A stretch of 64,000 nucleotides of DNA from Temnothorax longispinosus. Its lineage: Eukaryota; Arthropoda; Insecta; Hymenoptera; Formicidae. The position numbers and the translations under genes were made by a program. Numbering within the stretch: the stretch's first letter is position 1; every line of letters starts with the position of its first letter. Shown here piece by piece: positions 1 through 13,662 of the stretch. The stretch lies in the NCBI RefSeq assembly GCF_030848805.1, contig NC_092368.1, positions 902,441 through 966,440 of the forward strand, read 5' to 3'. Below the pieces are notes generated by a model that was not told the DNA's origin, did not search any database, and saw only the letters and a program-made list of their open reading frames with translations.

Positions 1-28
1 TAGCGAATCATTCCTTCTTCTTACTTAC

Positions 29-3000
29 CAGCATCTTGATTATAGGCAGCGATTATCGATCTTTTCCAGTCGTTAGCACTCTGTATCTTGATCAAATCAC
101 CCGGTATGAGTTCTCTTAGCATTTGTCTGAAATGAAAAAAATTTGCTTGTTGTTCATTCGTAATGTCTTTCCTTTGTAAAATTACGTATTGAAAAGTGCT
201 TACGGGATCGCTTGTAATTCCTGTTTGCTCTCGCCGAATCGTACTCTGTATACCAAGGCCGCTAATCTCGACGCTTCTTCTTTTGTACATTTGTGGTAGC
301 CTATGCATATTTGCAATGATAATATAATGCAATTTACATATATTGTTACGTAGAACGTAATATGCCAGAATTAAACATTCTAATTGCCAATACGTACCTC
401 TCAACAACTTGGGAAGTTCTTGATGGAAATGGAAAATTAAATCGGCGTTTCTGTCTTTACCAGGAACTGTATTTGTCCAAAGCTTCTTCATAAAGAAAAC
501 TTGATATGTAAACTGCGGCGACACTCCTGAATAATAAGAATAAAGAAATATATAATACCGATTGCTTAATATAAAAATATGCACGTGCAAACGTACGAGT
601 ATAGAAATCGTGTAGCAATTAGTGCTATCAAAGCTCTTGTTTCCTCGCTGCAGTTGTATTATTACGATGTTGAATTATCAAGGTAGCGAGATTATAGAGA
701 CGTGATTTTTCTTCCTTGCGTTATACTCCGAGATAAATTAATTTGTTCATGCCACTGTGCACGTTCGATTAATATAGACTGATAAAAGTATCATAATCTT
801 CTTTTTTTAGTATTCTGTGTTAGTAATAATAACTTATAACATACAATTTAATATGTGTGTACATTCATTAATCCACAAACAAAAATGAATTTTCAATACA
901 TTTTTCTTCTATACTACATGTGTATAGTAAAAAATTAAAATTTATATTTGTTGCTTCCGATATTAAAATTCGATACAGTCGCAGCGAGGAAACGAAAACA
1001 TTAAAGATTGCAAAGATATAGGTACCGTCTCGCGATGGTCTAGCTTTCCTGATCCAATCAGTTAAATGTCGCACGAAATCGAAGAAGAAATCTCCTTCCG
1101 GGACGGAAATGACTTTATCAGCGATCTTGACAAACAGACTAAAGCCCTCTGCAGATCGCAGATTCAGTCTTTGCGCGATATTCTGGCAAAAGTCTTTCGC
1201 TCTGGTAGACGAGTCAACTTCGAATGCCTGTAAACCGGAATTACAATAGTTAACAACCGACAGGAAAAAATTGCGAAGGAGAAATAGGCAATAATTAAGA
1301 TATGTACCTCGTCCGTGTCGTCTGGGAAATAGACCTTGTGAAATATTTGCGTAGTTTTGTGCTGGATAGCTTCCACTTCTACTTGATGTGGCGGATACTT
1401 CCGTTGACCATTGCGCAAGGTCTTCTGCAGCCTTTGCAAAGAGTCTTGTGATATGGGATGGCGTCTCGTACGCAGAAACAGAGTTAATTCCTGCAATGGA
1501 AAACAGTATTATACACATATACTTGCAAATTTGTCTTCAAGCACGTCATCGATAATATTCTTCTATGAAATATAATAATTATTGGTAAATAGAGAGAGAA
1601 ATTCTATCATACCTTCAAGAGACTCTGACTACAAGTAAACAGCCCAGTAGCGAGCCACATTAGCTCCCATCCTCGCTCTTCGCTCAATCTGTTGCGGTTA
1701 TCGGTGAGCTGCTTCATAATCTGACAATAAATTTCGTCCCGTAAAATTTCGTTCTTCAACGGCCCGTCGAAAATTAGATCGGTGTACTCGTTGCCAATGC
1801 GCGGTCGTTTCGTCGGCAGATCGCCCATGTACTTCAGAATGGCATTAAAGGCGAAACACGCTTCTTCGGCTAGCTCCTCCTTGGATACGAGTTTCTTCAA
1901 GAGAGGTTGCTTTATCGGCTCTCTGGAGTGATGCCACAATTCGTCCGTGTGGCCACGTCGCGCGGACGTTAAGGTCAGCGTTTTGGACATTGTTCTCTTT
2001 GGCGGTGTTCTAAAGATAAATCCAATCAGAACGTTATCACACTTTTTACTTTAGAATATCAAATGCGAATTTAATATTGACGTTTCTACTTACCGGAAGT
2101 GATCGATTGCGTATTCCAAAAGAGTGTGGGGTTTATCGCGAGAGTCCACACCGTTCATTTGCTGCGGATAGAGTCTGCGACTATTCTCCGTACCCTCCAT
2201 ACTGAATAAAGCCTGAAAATTAGAATCGATGAGTTTAGATAAAAAAATCAACGTTCCTCGGCAATGAAAGTAATCCGTACGTTGATACGTACCAATATAT
2301 CATTTGGTGGTTTCGTTAAGGAAGGTAGAACGTAAACCGTCTCAGCCGGGAAATCACCCTTCTCACCAGTCCTTTCGCAGGTTCCGACATACCATCCTGA
2401 GTTGAGCACAGTCTCGCCGGTGCTCTCGTCTTCGAGGACGATGAGATCGCCCTTTTGAAAATTCAAGAACGACGAGCCTTCGCCCGGCGCTTTGTAATCT
2501 TGTAGAGCTATAACGAACTTGCTGCGCTTCTTCAGCCCTTCCAAAAAGTATACCACCAGATCACGGATGTCCTCCGCGTTCGGGCTTTGGAACGTGAATT
2601 CTTCTCCCCGTACCGTCGATAAACTGAATGTTTGCGTAAACATCTTGGTTGTTCTGCGAAGATAACGCCAAGTTTAGAATGTAATGCTCGGAAAGTTTCA
2701 CAACTTAACGTTTTAAAACGCTTTTAAAACACAAAATAAAGCAGAGAGTTTGCTCTTCTTACTTTATTCTACAACTATAGCTACACAAATGTACGTATAA
2801 ACTTCTTTTAAAAATTTCTCTTGCAAAAGGACTTTATTGTATAATCGCGCTATTACATACTTTTGACTAGATACGGTGGTAATCTCGGGGAAGGATAACT
2901 CCAAGAGCACCTGTTCCTGATCGTCGACAACGTACACCCCGGTCCAATTAACGGCTATGATAACGTCATTCTTCGGTAGGTTCGGGCCGGAATTTCTGTA

Positions 3001-6000
3001 AGCTTCGTAAAATCGGGAGAACAACAAAGGCCATTTGAACTTTGCATAGCCGACTATGTCCTCTTTAACGCGTAGCGCTGGTACTTTCTCTTTCAAGTAG
3101 TAACTCTGAAATTAAAAGTTAGAACTAACAATAAGAGTAAAAGCTAAAATCGAGAATTCAGAAACATCGATATATGCGCGTTTTTTTTCCTTTTTTTAAA
3201 TTAAATAACTTGGAACAGCTTCAAATTAACGTCTCTTTCTTAAAATAAAAGTAAAAACATTTCGAAATTCCTGTTCTTGGTTCGCTCTTTGCCTTTGGGA
3301 CTAAAATATCTTCATCACTTTATCTTGTTGAAATATCTTTGCGAAAATACTTGTTTAATTTTGTAAAGACAACACTTACCTTCTTATACGCCTGCAAGAC
3401 GAGGAGTCCCCATCGATCGATCGCCTTGTCGATCCCCGTCAGACAATAATCCGGTATGTAATTCGGCAGAAGGGTATACAGTCTGTCGACGTTCATGTCG
3501 GTGTGATACTCTATATAATATTGCTGCGCCGCTATCATCGCCAGGTCCTCCTCCTTGTCGCAACGATATTCACCGAATTTCACGCCGCGTACCACCTGCT
3601 GATAGATTAAATTCGTGGCCACCTGGTCCTCGGTCGGCTCGTGCCAGGGCGCGAAAATCTCCTTCCTGAAGAACAACCTCCACGGCGCGTTTCGTTCCTG
3701 CGCGCCCTGTTCCTTGGCGTACTGTTCGCATTGCGAGATTGCGTCCATCACGTGATCGCCGCCGCTGCCCAAGGACGATACCTTGTCGAATAAGGCAATG
3801 TACAGAGAGAAGCCGAATTGGTCCCTTAGCGAGATCTTATCGGACAATTGGTTACACAGTTCTCTAGCGGTGGTGGCCGAGTCGGCCAGCAAGGTCTTCG
3901 TGTTGCCGTCCATAAAGGTAATCGGCAACATGATCGGCTTCTTCGACTTCGTGGCTTGAAGTTCGAGCCAACTCGGAGGTTGATTGCGAGTGCCGTTGTT
4001 GAAGGTTCTCTTCAGCCTATCCTCGCAGTAAGGCGCGTAACCAGGTGGTCCCTCCCTAATGAAAGCTCGCAGATAGTTGACGAACTTCTCGGAGGGTGCG
4101 AAACAGCCGACGCAGAGGGACAGCAGGATCCAACCTCGAGCGTGCGACGATTTCGATGGGTTGTTGGTCAGTTGCTTGCAGATTTGGCAGTATATCTCAT
4201 CCCGCAGTTCGGCGCGCAATATACCGTGGCCGATGATGAAGTGCAGCTTCTCGAGGTTTGACGTAGGTCTGGCTTCTAACCAGGATTGATAGCTGTCGGC
4301 GGTATATTCGTCCTCTTGTAGCCTTCTGCGTACGTCTTCGCCCAACTTGTTTTTACGCTTCAGAGTTAGCGATACTAACTTGTGCCTGATCGAACGCGGC
4401 TTCTGCTTGAGAAATGTTTCCTGGAAAGACACAAATAATATTTTGTTGTAGCTCTAGCGCCCTTTCGTGTACCAATACAATTTAAAATGTATATGCAAAT
4501 TTAATTACAAATTGATCTTCACGTACAGGATCCATGCCCATCATCTGAGCCTCCTGAAATTCTTTACTCCTTATAAAATTCCGTCCGAGTGTAGCCGTCA
4601 CTTTCGACATTACCGAAGTCGTGTCTCTGTCCATCGTGTGGAATCGCGGCTCAGGTAAGTCGCCCGTAAATCGAAGTATAGTTATCCACAAAGCCTGAGC
4701 GGCCAATTGGTCGCCTTGCGTGTGCAATGGCAATAGTGGATGCTTGAGTGGCTTTCTAGAATATTGGTGCGTGATATTGCCCTGGAAATACGTGGCAGCG
4801 AATTTCTGGAACTTAAACTCGGACAGATCCTCCTCATCCTCCGAGGCCATCTGAATCGGGCTAATTATCTCCTGATGTTGATCGGCTTTCAGTGCAGGAA
4901 GATCCTATCAGAAGCAAAGGGATTAATATTTTTTTAATGTGAGAAAAGATAAGCGATGTTTTCTAATTTTATATATTAATTAAATTAAGTAAAATCATGT
5001 TATTCCAATTCTAAAGCTTCTTTGCGATCGTTTAATCACTTTGTGAACAAAGAATCAAATTTATCATAACTTACATTAAACACAGATGTTTCCCTCGCCG
5101 GAGTCGGAGCTTCGCTGCTGGAGTCTGGCAAGAAATCGAACATGGCTTCAACCAATTTGCTATCGTCGACTGGCTCGTCTTGTTTCTTGGCCGCGTCATT
5201 AATCAAATTTTTCTTGATTTCCATTCGTCGCCTGTCTTCCAGCTCCATCTCGATTTCCTTCCTTTCCAGTTCTTGCATGCGTTCCTGAAAATACGTGTCA
5301 TATTGGAATTTACAACTATTACATGTATTGCAATCGTGACTCGCTGAGAAGGAAAAGGAACTAGTCAACACTAATTCTCGACGAACATTAGCGTTTTCGC
5401 GAAAATTTCGCTAATTCTTAAATTATTTTTTATTACATATAGCGAGCAGATTATATTAATAATATCGTAGATCACTAAGAAGAAGATTAGTTCTTTTCTT
5501 GTTGCGATTTAATAGAGAACTTCTTGTACGTCCGCTACACAGACTTTCGTCTCCTTTATCCGTTAGAGTAACGAATGTAAACTTTATTGGTAAATATTTA
5601 TCATATTTACCCTGTAGTTTTGTTCCGCGATCTCCTTGGCTCGCTTGTTGCCTTGGTCTTTCAGTTCGCGCTCTTCCTTCTTCCGCAATCGTAACGCCTC
5701 CACGTGCAGTCGATACTCGTACTTGATCTTCTTATATCGCCTCTGCGCGATCAGCCTTCTCACGTGCGCCTGTATCTTCACTATGGCCCACAGTTTCTTC
5801 CGATACATCTTGCGCACCAGGTGACCTCGGGCTCGCGCTTGAAGCGCGACGATATGGCCGCGCAGGTGTCTAAATCTGTGCGACAACACGCGCGACCTGA
5901 TGAGCGCCTGCAATCGCATGTAACCGATCCGCATGCGCTTGTATCGTTGACGTTGCGCGTAGCCCCGCCAATACTTTTGCACGATCATCGCCGCCGCCCT

Positions 6001-9000
6001 CATCCGAAGGAACCTTCTCCTGTAAACCCAGCCGCGGATATTGCGCTGCAGTATCAGAATCTTGCGCGTCAGCACGCGATCGCGCTCCTGCTCGAGGAAC
6101 AGATCGTGTGCGTCCTTAAGGAAGACTTTGGTGTGTCCAAGCTGGTAATCCGACCGACCTAACACCGCATGGCAGATCTTCGAAGTCGCCGCGCGGCAGT
6201 CCACCTGAAGTTCACGATACGGATATTTATATCGATATGAATTTTATCGAGAAAGTGACTGAGATAGCAGCTATATGATTAATAAAAGTTTATTATTCGA
6301 TAGATTATCCACCTTGTGTGCGGGTGGAATGCCCGAGATGAGAAATCGATATCTTTCCACGAACTCGGGAAAGGAATGGCGAATGGGGTAACCAGCTCGA
6401 CGAATCCTGATGGTTTCCATCATACCGGAGTATCGCAATTGCCGACAGCAGAGACCACGATCGAACATCTGGAACATCAAGTATTTGCGTTTGAAAGGTC
6501 ATTCCGTCGACCATCGACTCCCGCGAATGCTTACCATCGGTTTCTTATATTCATTCGGTTTGATGCATCTTATGAAGAAGGGTTGACAACTACATAAAGT
6601 CTTCATGAGCGCATCCAACGATTTCTTGAATTGTGTCGATAACGTGGGTGCTCTCTTCCTAGTTTCCGATCCCATACCGATGTCCTCGACGAAGCAGGCT
6701 TGAAGAAATTTATTCGACGATATATGAATAAGTTGCAGCAAGTCCGCGCTGAATGTGTCCCTGTTTTTCTCTAGGAAACTCCTCGTGTCGTAAAAGACGA
6801 CGCCCGCGAAGTGATTCAAGCCGAAGGATGTGTTAATGTCCGATTTAGGTTTCAAATAATTCCTATGACTGCCATGAGTCTTGTGGATTTTCGCCAACAT
6901 GGTTTGATCCGTGCCCTGAAAATCGATAAACCATGCATTAAAAGCACAGGCAAATGTTCAGTTAATTTAGAAGGACTACTTCTCCACAATAATTAAGAGA
7001 TCTCGATATTCCTCCTTTAAATTATAGCACTCGTACTTTTGGAAATTTCGATTCTTCGTCAATAAGCGCCATAATGTTGAGCTGCTTGATAGCTATCAGA
7101 TCTAAAGCGTCCTGGTTATCGACGAACTCTATATGCTGCCAATTGATACCCTCGTGATTGTACTCCTCTTGCTCCAACTTGAATATATGCTGAACGAAAA
7201 ATTGCTGGAGATTCTCGTTGGCATAATTGATACAAAACTGCTCGAAACTGTTGTGATTGAAGTTCTCGAAGCCGAAGATATCCAATACGCCTATAGCACT
7301 CCGCGAATTATTCTTCGGCCTGTATATGGCCTCGTTAATTTTCTTCACAATATGTACGAATAATCGACCGTATATGCCCTTCACAAATGCATCTCTGATG
7401 TCGACCGATTGCTCTCTCGACAACGTAGAAACCTATCGAAACACGACAAAGGATCCATTTTCAATACTATAGTATAGACAGTATTTTTAAGAGCTTTTTC
7501 ACGATCTCTACATATGGAAGAATACTTACTACTGTTTCACCGTGCGCGAATATCGTTCTGCGAGTGAGCGCATCTATCAAGGACTGTACTGGAACTCCTA
7601 GTAAATACGCCACTCTTTGTACATTCGTTTGCTCTGGAATCTCCGTAGCGTCTAAATTATCTGGAAGTCACGCGTGAATTGAAACCATCTAATTTCGACT
7701 AATGAGACTGACGCGGCGAATTTGTTAGATTCCTATTAAAATTTCGTACCTACAACAGTGGCTCTGTACTTTATGTTGCCCATATGTAACAAAGCCGCGA
7801 GCAATTTAAGCACCTCCCAAATTTCCACGTCGGAGAATAACAAAACCTTCATAGCTGATCTTATGTCGGCGAATTCGGCCGCGTCGTCGCGCCCTTCGCA
7901 AGTAATGCCGCCACCCTAAAGGCAAAAGATTAATATTGCACATGTAGGTTGAGAGCACATACGAAAGTTTTCTATTTATGAATAACATTCTTTGCTGCAT
8001 TTTTTAGTTCTTGGAGATGACCGTGCGCTTGCGCGCGTGCGTGCGTGCTTTGTATGCATGAGTGTGCGCGTGTTCTCATTGTCAGAACACGAAATGTTAT
8101 TACTACCAGTATTGCCGTTAGCGCTAACTAATATAGTATTCGCGCGCTTACCCCTATAAGATATTTGTACGTGGACGCATCTTCCAGCTCGAGCTTTTGC
8201 TTCTCCTCCTTGGAAAGGCCAGCTATCATACAATAAAAAATGTGATAATTCCTCTCGTCCAAGCTTTGGGATACGATCCGTGATTTTTCCAGAAGATACT
8301 GCTCTATCTTGGCCCCTTCTATTACGCCTTGCTCGTTGAAATGAATATCGATGTACTTGCCGAAACGGGAGGAGTTGTCGTTTCTCACGGTTTTCGCATT
8401 GCCAAAAGCTAGAATGTTAGAGATCGTCGTTTGATAATCAATCAACTCTTCCGGTTTTCAATGTAGATATGTGTGTGTGAATTTGTTTTATCATGAGACT
8501 CACCTTCGAGTATCGGATTCGCTTCTAAGATCTGTTGCTCGATCCACGAATGTTTTCCGCTGATTGCTGCTAGATATTGTAGAATTAATTTCGTGCTCTC
8601 TGTCTTTCCCGCTCCGCTCTCGCCACTAAAATAAAATTCAAATTTCTATTAATAATATAAAAAAAATTGTACAAGTCGTAATTATAGACAGATAATAATT
8701 GTTGCCTCAATAATAAGCTAATAGCTTTCAATAATAATTGTCTCTTCAATAGTAAACACGATTCACAAAAATATCACACGAAAGAAAATCGATCTTTTCC
8801 TCAGCAATCCCATTTATCAAGAGCAAATAAAAAAAAAATGTATGTTACAAGATTAATGTCACAGAGAAGGGTATAGACGGAGCACGACTTGTGGTACCTT
8901 ACCTAATTACTATGCACTGATCCTGGCCGTATCGGTTCATATGCGCGTAACTGTTATCGCCGATGGCGAATATGTGCGGCGGCAGCTCCCCGATTTTACG

Positions 9001-12000
9001 ATCCTTGTAGAGTTTGATTTGCTCAGCGGTATAAATAGGCAATATCTGGTACGGGTTGACGGCGACCAGGATGGAGCCCGTGTACGTCTGTAAAATTACA
9101 ATTGTTGTTACGTGTCGCGAATCGGATCGTTTCGCGCGCCTGTGGAATCTCGTTCAGCCAATCTCGCATTTCGCCATCGCGCCGAGGGACTTACGTAAAT
9201 GAGATTCTCGTTGTAGCGTATCAATAGATTTCGCAGAATGCCCGCCTCATGGAGGTCTCCTAAACTGATCATATCTTCTACACCTTGCACCGAGGTGGCA
9301 TGCATGGCCTTTATTCGTCTCTCCGGCGTTAGCCATTGTTCCTGCGAAATTATTCGTCAATCGACTAATGGAATTAAAAGTTAATTAGTTGAACGGCTGC
9401 CTTTCGGGGAAAATGCAAGTGTAGTATCGGGAAGAGCGATGGTTTAGTCTTTTTTTTTTTTTTTTAAAGAAAATTAAGTCTTCGAAAGCGAAACTTTTCG
9501 ATACCGTCGCCTACGCGAACAATTCTCGCGGCAGCAAATTTGTATAACATGTATAATTCGGCGATCACCTTGTTGTCGTCGTCCTTTACTTGAATACGTC
9601 TGCCTTCCGCCGAGATGACTCGCGCCCCGATCGCGACGTCAAATTCCCTTCCTGAGATTGGTTCGATCCATATATAATCCCCCTGTGTAGGATAAAGAGG
9701 CACGCTTTTATTATTTTCCTTTAATAGAAAAGGCAGACCAGTCTCTACCTACGCTAATGTTATATACGAGCGTGATCTAAATAATTGCTCAAGGTAGTGA
9801 ACGTGTGTCGCTGGCCTTGAACCGTAGAATATCTCGAACGGCGTTAATTAACATAAACCAGTTATTCACGTTATTGAGTAACGCGTGTAACTATATCCAC
9901 CCACACTATGGCCGGTATTCATAGTCGGTTCTTATATTTAAGACCGTCTTAAGTACAATCTTAAGATATTATAAACCAATCACAGAGCCGTATTAGCATC
10001 TTAAGACATTACTTGAGACGGTCTTGAAATAAGAACCGATTATGAATACCGGGGAATATGACGGAGAGATGGGAAAAAGACGAGAAGCGAGAATCGAGCG
10101 ACGCGATGAGGGTTTCGCAGTCGCGGGTTGTATGGAATTCGTATCTATTAACGCAAGCGTCGGATCTAAAAATTGAGTTATATGGTATACCGTTGTAATA
10201 ACTGTACTACTGCCTTTACCATTCGGCGTGGCGCACGGCACGCGGCAAGGCGGTAGTAAGTATACGTCGTAACAAATTTCCCAATTGTTATTTGACACGC
10301 GCGATACACGTGTCACGCGTGTCACATCTCGGTAGATCGATCCAACATTACCTCTGTCCTTCCCCCTCTTCTCCCTCTTTCTGCATCGCTACACTTGAAT
10401 ATTAAAAGATGAAAAATTTAAACCATCTTGAGTTAAATAACACTTTGTCATTTTTATCTTATATGTGTCGAAATTTATTATTTCAATACAAAACAGTGTT
10501 ATATAACTTTACTGATTTAGTTGAATTAACGACATATATTGAATAAAAACAGTGGCGAATAAACCTATAGAAATGATTAAAAATGACTTAAATAGAATAT
10601 AATTTGACACTACAAATTTAACAGTGTATTAAAGGACTTACATGGCTCGCGCTCTCATTCATACCGAAAATTTCGCGTAACGTCGACAGTTTACTTACTG
10701 GAGCTTATTCGTTCTCCCTGGAAATATTTCAAAATCATGAAAATTGATATTAAAAAAAAAAGAAAGTAAAATTTATATCATAAAAAATTCTGACTTCTCG
10801 TGAATTCGCGCGCGCACGGCACGTTAATCGGATCAAAGATTCGACGAGGGAGCGGCGGCAGGCGAGCGATGCGAAAGTAAAATTGCTGGCCGAAGCAAAA
10901 GGAATAGATCGAATAAGCGGCTTTTATTTCGTGGGCGAAGCGAGGCGAGGCGAGGAACGGATGTCGAGCTCTTCCGATGTTCCGGTGAAGTGAACAATCG
11001 GGACGTAAACGTGTATCAGGTGCGATCCCCCGTGTTCGTGTGGGCGGCACGCACGTATGTATATTACGCTCGTGCGCCCGCGCGAGCGCACGCGATGCAA
11101 ACGGTTGCAGCACGCGGAACTGCGCGGAGCGTCTCGTGGGAAGCCGGGAGCCGGGAGCCTTGGCGAAGCCCGTGGCCGGGTCTTCTACCTGCCGCTCTTT
11201 GCCCAACTCGATCGCTCGTGATTGACGGGCGAGCCCGACTTCCGTTTCGCCGTCGGATCGGACGAATCGCCGAGGAATTCAACCTTGTCGTTCTCCAAAC
11301 GCCATTAGAAAGTCGTATAACGATCTGCATACGTTGTACAATGTAAACTCTGTTTAATAATAATACACAAATTACATTTATGTAAACAATGTAAACAATC
11401 TAATCTTGAAATTTACCTTGTAGAAGGTCCTGCGTTTATTAAATCGTTTTACGTGAACGATTTTAAAAGTGAGTGTCCTCGACAAAGCGTTCGGCGCGAA
11501 AATCGCGAGCTGGAGCACCGATACGAACCACTCAGCGACGATCGCTCGATATATACACGTATCGTGAAAGTATGTACGTTTGGACCACTGCCAGTACTGA
11601 AAATCTATAGTGTACGTGACGTAAAGTATAGATTTTCAGTCCTGGCGGTGCATATCAGCCAGGAACGCGGCCTTAATCGTCGCGGCGACGCCGACGTGCA
11701 CGTCCGATAAGCGAGTCGTCCAGCGAGAACGTGACGCTGCCGGTAATCGTCGCCTTTCACTCGCCTTCGCGGAGAGACGCGACCCTCCCGTTCATCTCCC
11801 GTACAGATTTGTCTGCGACGTTGGAAAGCCAATGGACCAAGTCCTCTTGATTTCTACGATCGCGCTTCACGATCCTCGCGAAGATATCGAGAAGGGACGA
11901 TCCGTACACGCTGATTTAAGTATGTCGTTTTCTTCTTCTCCCTCTGATTTTTCTTTTCCAGCGCGCGTCCTCGATCATCGTTGTTGCCATACGTCATTTG

Positions 12001-13633
12001 ATAATTATACCATTGAGTTAGGAAATGATATTGATTATTACTGGAGACTATCGCCGAACGAATGCCGCAAATTAAAATGCCGAGAATTTAGGGGTCTATT
12101 CGCTCCAAAAGTATATACACTGTTGAATTCTGATAAAATGTAGTCAAATTATAATCAATTTGAGTCATTTTTAACCATAAATTCTTAAATTTCTGTAAGT
12201 CGCCACTGCTCCTACTAAAAAAAAACTATGTCGTTAATTTAACTAAAAAAATGTTAATTTACCTAAATCAATGGAGTTAAAATTTAAAATAGTGACAAAA
12301 TGTTAAAATTTAAATACGATTTAAAAATAACATTCTGTTTTTAAATTTTTTTTTTTCATAAACGAAACCTAGAAACTTGTAATTTTGCATTATGCATTAC
12401 TGTTTTGTGTTAAAATAATAAATTTCGACACACATGGTAAAATAACAAGATATTTAAATTTAAAAGTTTCGAGTTAAATTAGAAACAAAATGTTTAAAAT
12501 TTAAATACAATTTAAAAGTAACAAAATGTTATTTAATTCAAGGTAGACTGATTTAAATTGCATCCTTTAATATTTAAAGGTGTAGGCCTGAAAAATAGAC
12601 AATTTTTAAGGATTCTTTTCATAAAACCTAGAAACCTTGTAGTTTTGCATATTTACATATTTATTATTATTTTATCATCCTCTGCGCGAGCACACTCACG
12701 GGTTAAATATCTCTCGCGGTCTCATCCGCGAGGGTCACGCTCTCTCCCGTAATCCATTCGCTCGCGAAGCGACTCGCTCCGGTAGTCTTACGTTACGTCT
12801 TATTTTCAGACAACCATGTAAATACCCCGAATAGCCAGAATAGCGACATCACGTCGACAGCCTCATCTTCGGTCATCAAAGGTCGGAACGCGAACGATGC
12901 GGTAACACGCGATGTATTTTAACGTAAACATTTCGAAAATAATCGCATCGACCAGGCTCGACACTTTACCCTCTTAAATCTCAAATATCTCGTTAACTTA
13001 GATTTTCAGCTAACGGAATACTCGCCGGGGGATTTTCCGTCGGCGATAAGGTGTCGACAACGGCGAGAAAACGACAAGGACGAAGGAGGAACTGCAAGAG
13101 GGAACGCACGGTCGCGCCGTCCAAGCGACCACGTCCAAGTGACGTATACGTTAGCGTCACTTAGCGGTACATCATTGTTTACAACGAGAGAACACGATGA
13201 CTCCTGTCTCTCCGGCTATTTTCACTCGTCACAGATTCCTACTGACCGTGTTCGAGGAGAACGACGAGGAAAGCGGTAAATGTGATGGATTTAAGCTGGC
13301 GCGAGAGATCCGCCGTTTCTGCGACCAGCTTCATCGGAATTTATCTGGCCATTCGATATTCGATCGACCGACACGCGCAAAATCTCTTAGCGCTTTTCAC
13401 TTGCCGGAGATTGTCCCCGCTGTGCGCGATCGACAGAGCACAAGGAGGACGTTTAGAGCGCATCCTCCTCAGGCGGAGAGAACGTCGGATAACGCTCTCG
13501 AAGATTGATAAATAATGATAAGTTTATCGAGCAGGAACGTTCTCTTACACAGTGATACCAGAACAATGCGCAATAATCAAGATAAACGTTCATAAGAATG
13601 CAGATAAGAACCTACCCGTGTGACGATGACCAT
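29..13633 (-). CDS. ck: Myosin VIIa heavy chain (crinkled), 3' end off the window
   Basis: Unconventional myosin, an actin-based motor that organises actin bundles in bristles, hairs and sensory cells. Coding exons in gene order: 13633-13616, 9682-9569, 9341-9195, 9087-8903, 8625-8504, 8408-8152, 7915-7750, 7660-7530, 7432-7037, 6915-6535, 6468-6313, 6204-5611, 5284-5075, 4904-4527, 4420-3380, 3105-2861, 2653-2293, 2212-2094, 2009-1613, 1490-1308, 1227-1026, 526-398, 300-204, 126-29. All junctions are GT-AG and keep frame, giving about 2042 codons of an expected ~2170. Motor domain at ~40-740 with P-loop GESGAGKT at 156-163 and the LDIFGFENF relay region; about five IQ motifs at ~745-860; a charged helix at ~870-930; first MyTH4-FERM at ~960-1550; SH3 at ~1560-1630; second MyTH4 at ~1690-1850; second FERM running to the edge. 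The strong match to fly Crinkled through all domains makes the identity secure. The last exon(s) lie left of position 1. Confidence 0.97.
9912..10052. mobile_element. Palindromic MITE-like element
   Basis: The left arm starting CCGGTATTCATAGTCGGTTC is matched by the reverse complement of the right arm ending GAATACCGG, with few mismatches over about 60 nt. The centre holds a CCAATCAC motif like that of the hairpins at 23.3-25.8 kb. The length is about 141 bp, with no coding capacity. No clear target-site duplication was recognised. Confidence 0.75.
10381..10650 (-). repeat. Dispersed repeat, copy 1 (inverted relative to copy 2)
   Basis: On the minus strand this stretch reads through the same ordered blocks as 12112-12600 on the plus strand: an ACACTGTT start, a CGCCACTG block, TATGTCGTTAATT, AATAATAAATTTCGACACA, a block near GTTATTTAA, and AATATT-AAGTGTAG. 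Copy 1 is more compact. It is AT-rich and non-coding. Confidence 0.65.
12112..12600 (+). repeat. Dispersed repeat, copy 2
   Basis: This is the partner of 10381-10650 in opposite orientation. It contains the same block order but is longer, with internal duplication of an A/T-rich segment around TTAAAATTTAAA (seen near 12,280-12,310 and 12,485-12,530). The two copies could be long terminal inverted repeats of one degenerate 2.2-kb element, or two independent insertions. Confidence 0.6.
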
Positions 13634-13662
13634 CTCTTAAGTCGTGGTTGTCGGCACTCCGC
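13616..13662 (-). other. ck: First coding micro-exon of myosin VIIa
   Basis: This 47-nt exon carries the start codon at 13631-13633 and only six codons (M-V-I-V-T-R). It then splices with a GTAGGT donor across a 3.9-kb intron to the exon at 9682. The upstream acceptor is a long T-run ending in TTTTTAG, so at least one more non-coding 5' exon must exist at higher coordinates. The six residues match the start of fly Crinkled, and the codon phase (0) agrees with the next exon. An in-frame open stretch runs upstream of the exon at 9682, but the acceptor CTACACAG lies inside it, so a start there is unlikely. Confidence 0.85.

Larger units (their letters stand above)
9683..13615 (-). other. Large first coding intron of myosin VIIa, repeat-bearing
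   Basis: There is no coding exon here that I can support. It holds a palindromic element (9912-10052), an inverted pair of dispersed repeats (10381-10650 and 12112-12600), a CpG-rich block (10780-11300), a short perfect inverted repeat (11598-11641) and a second GC-rich block around 11,640-11,830. Open frames in the GC-rich blocks overlap on both strands and show no splice continuity with the gene. The GC-rich blocks could be an internal promoter or enhancer. Confidence 0.6.
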
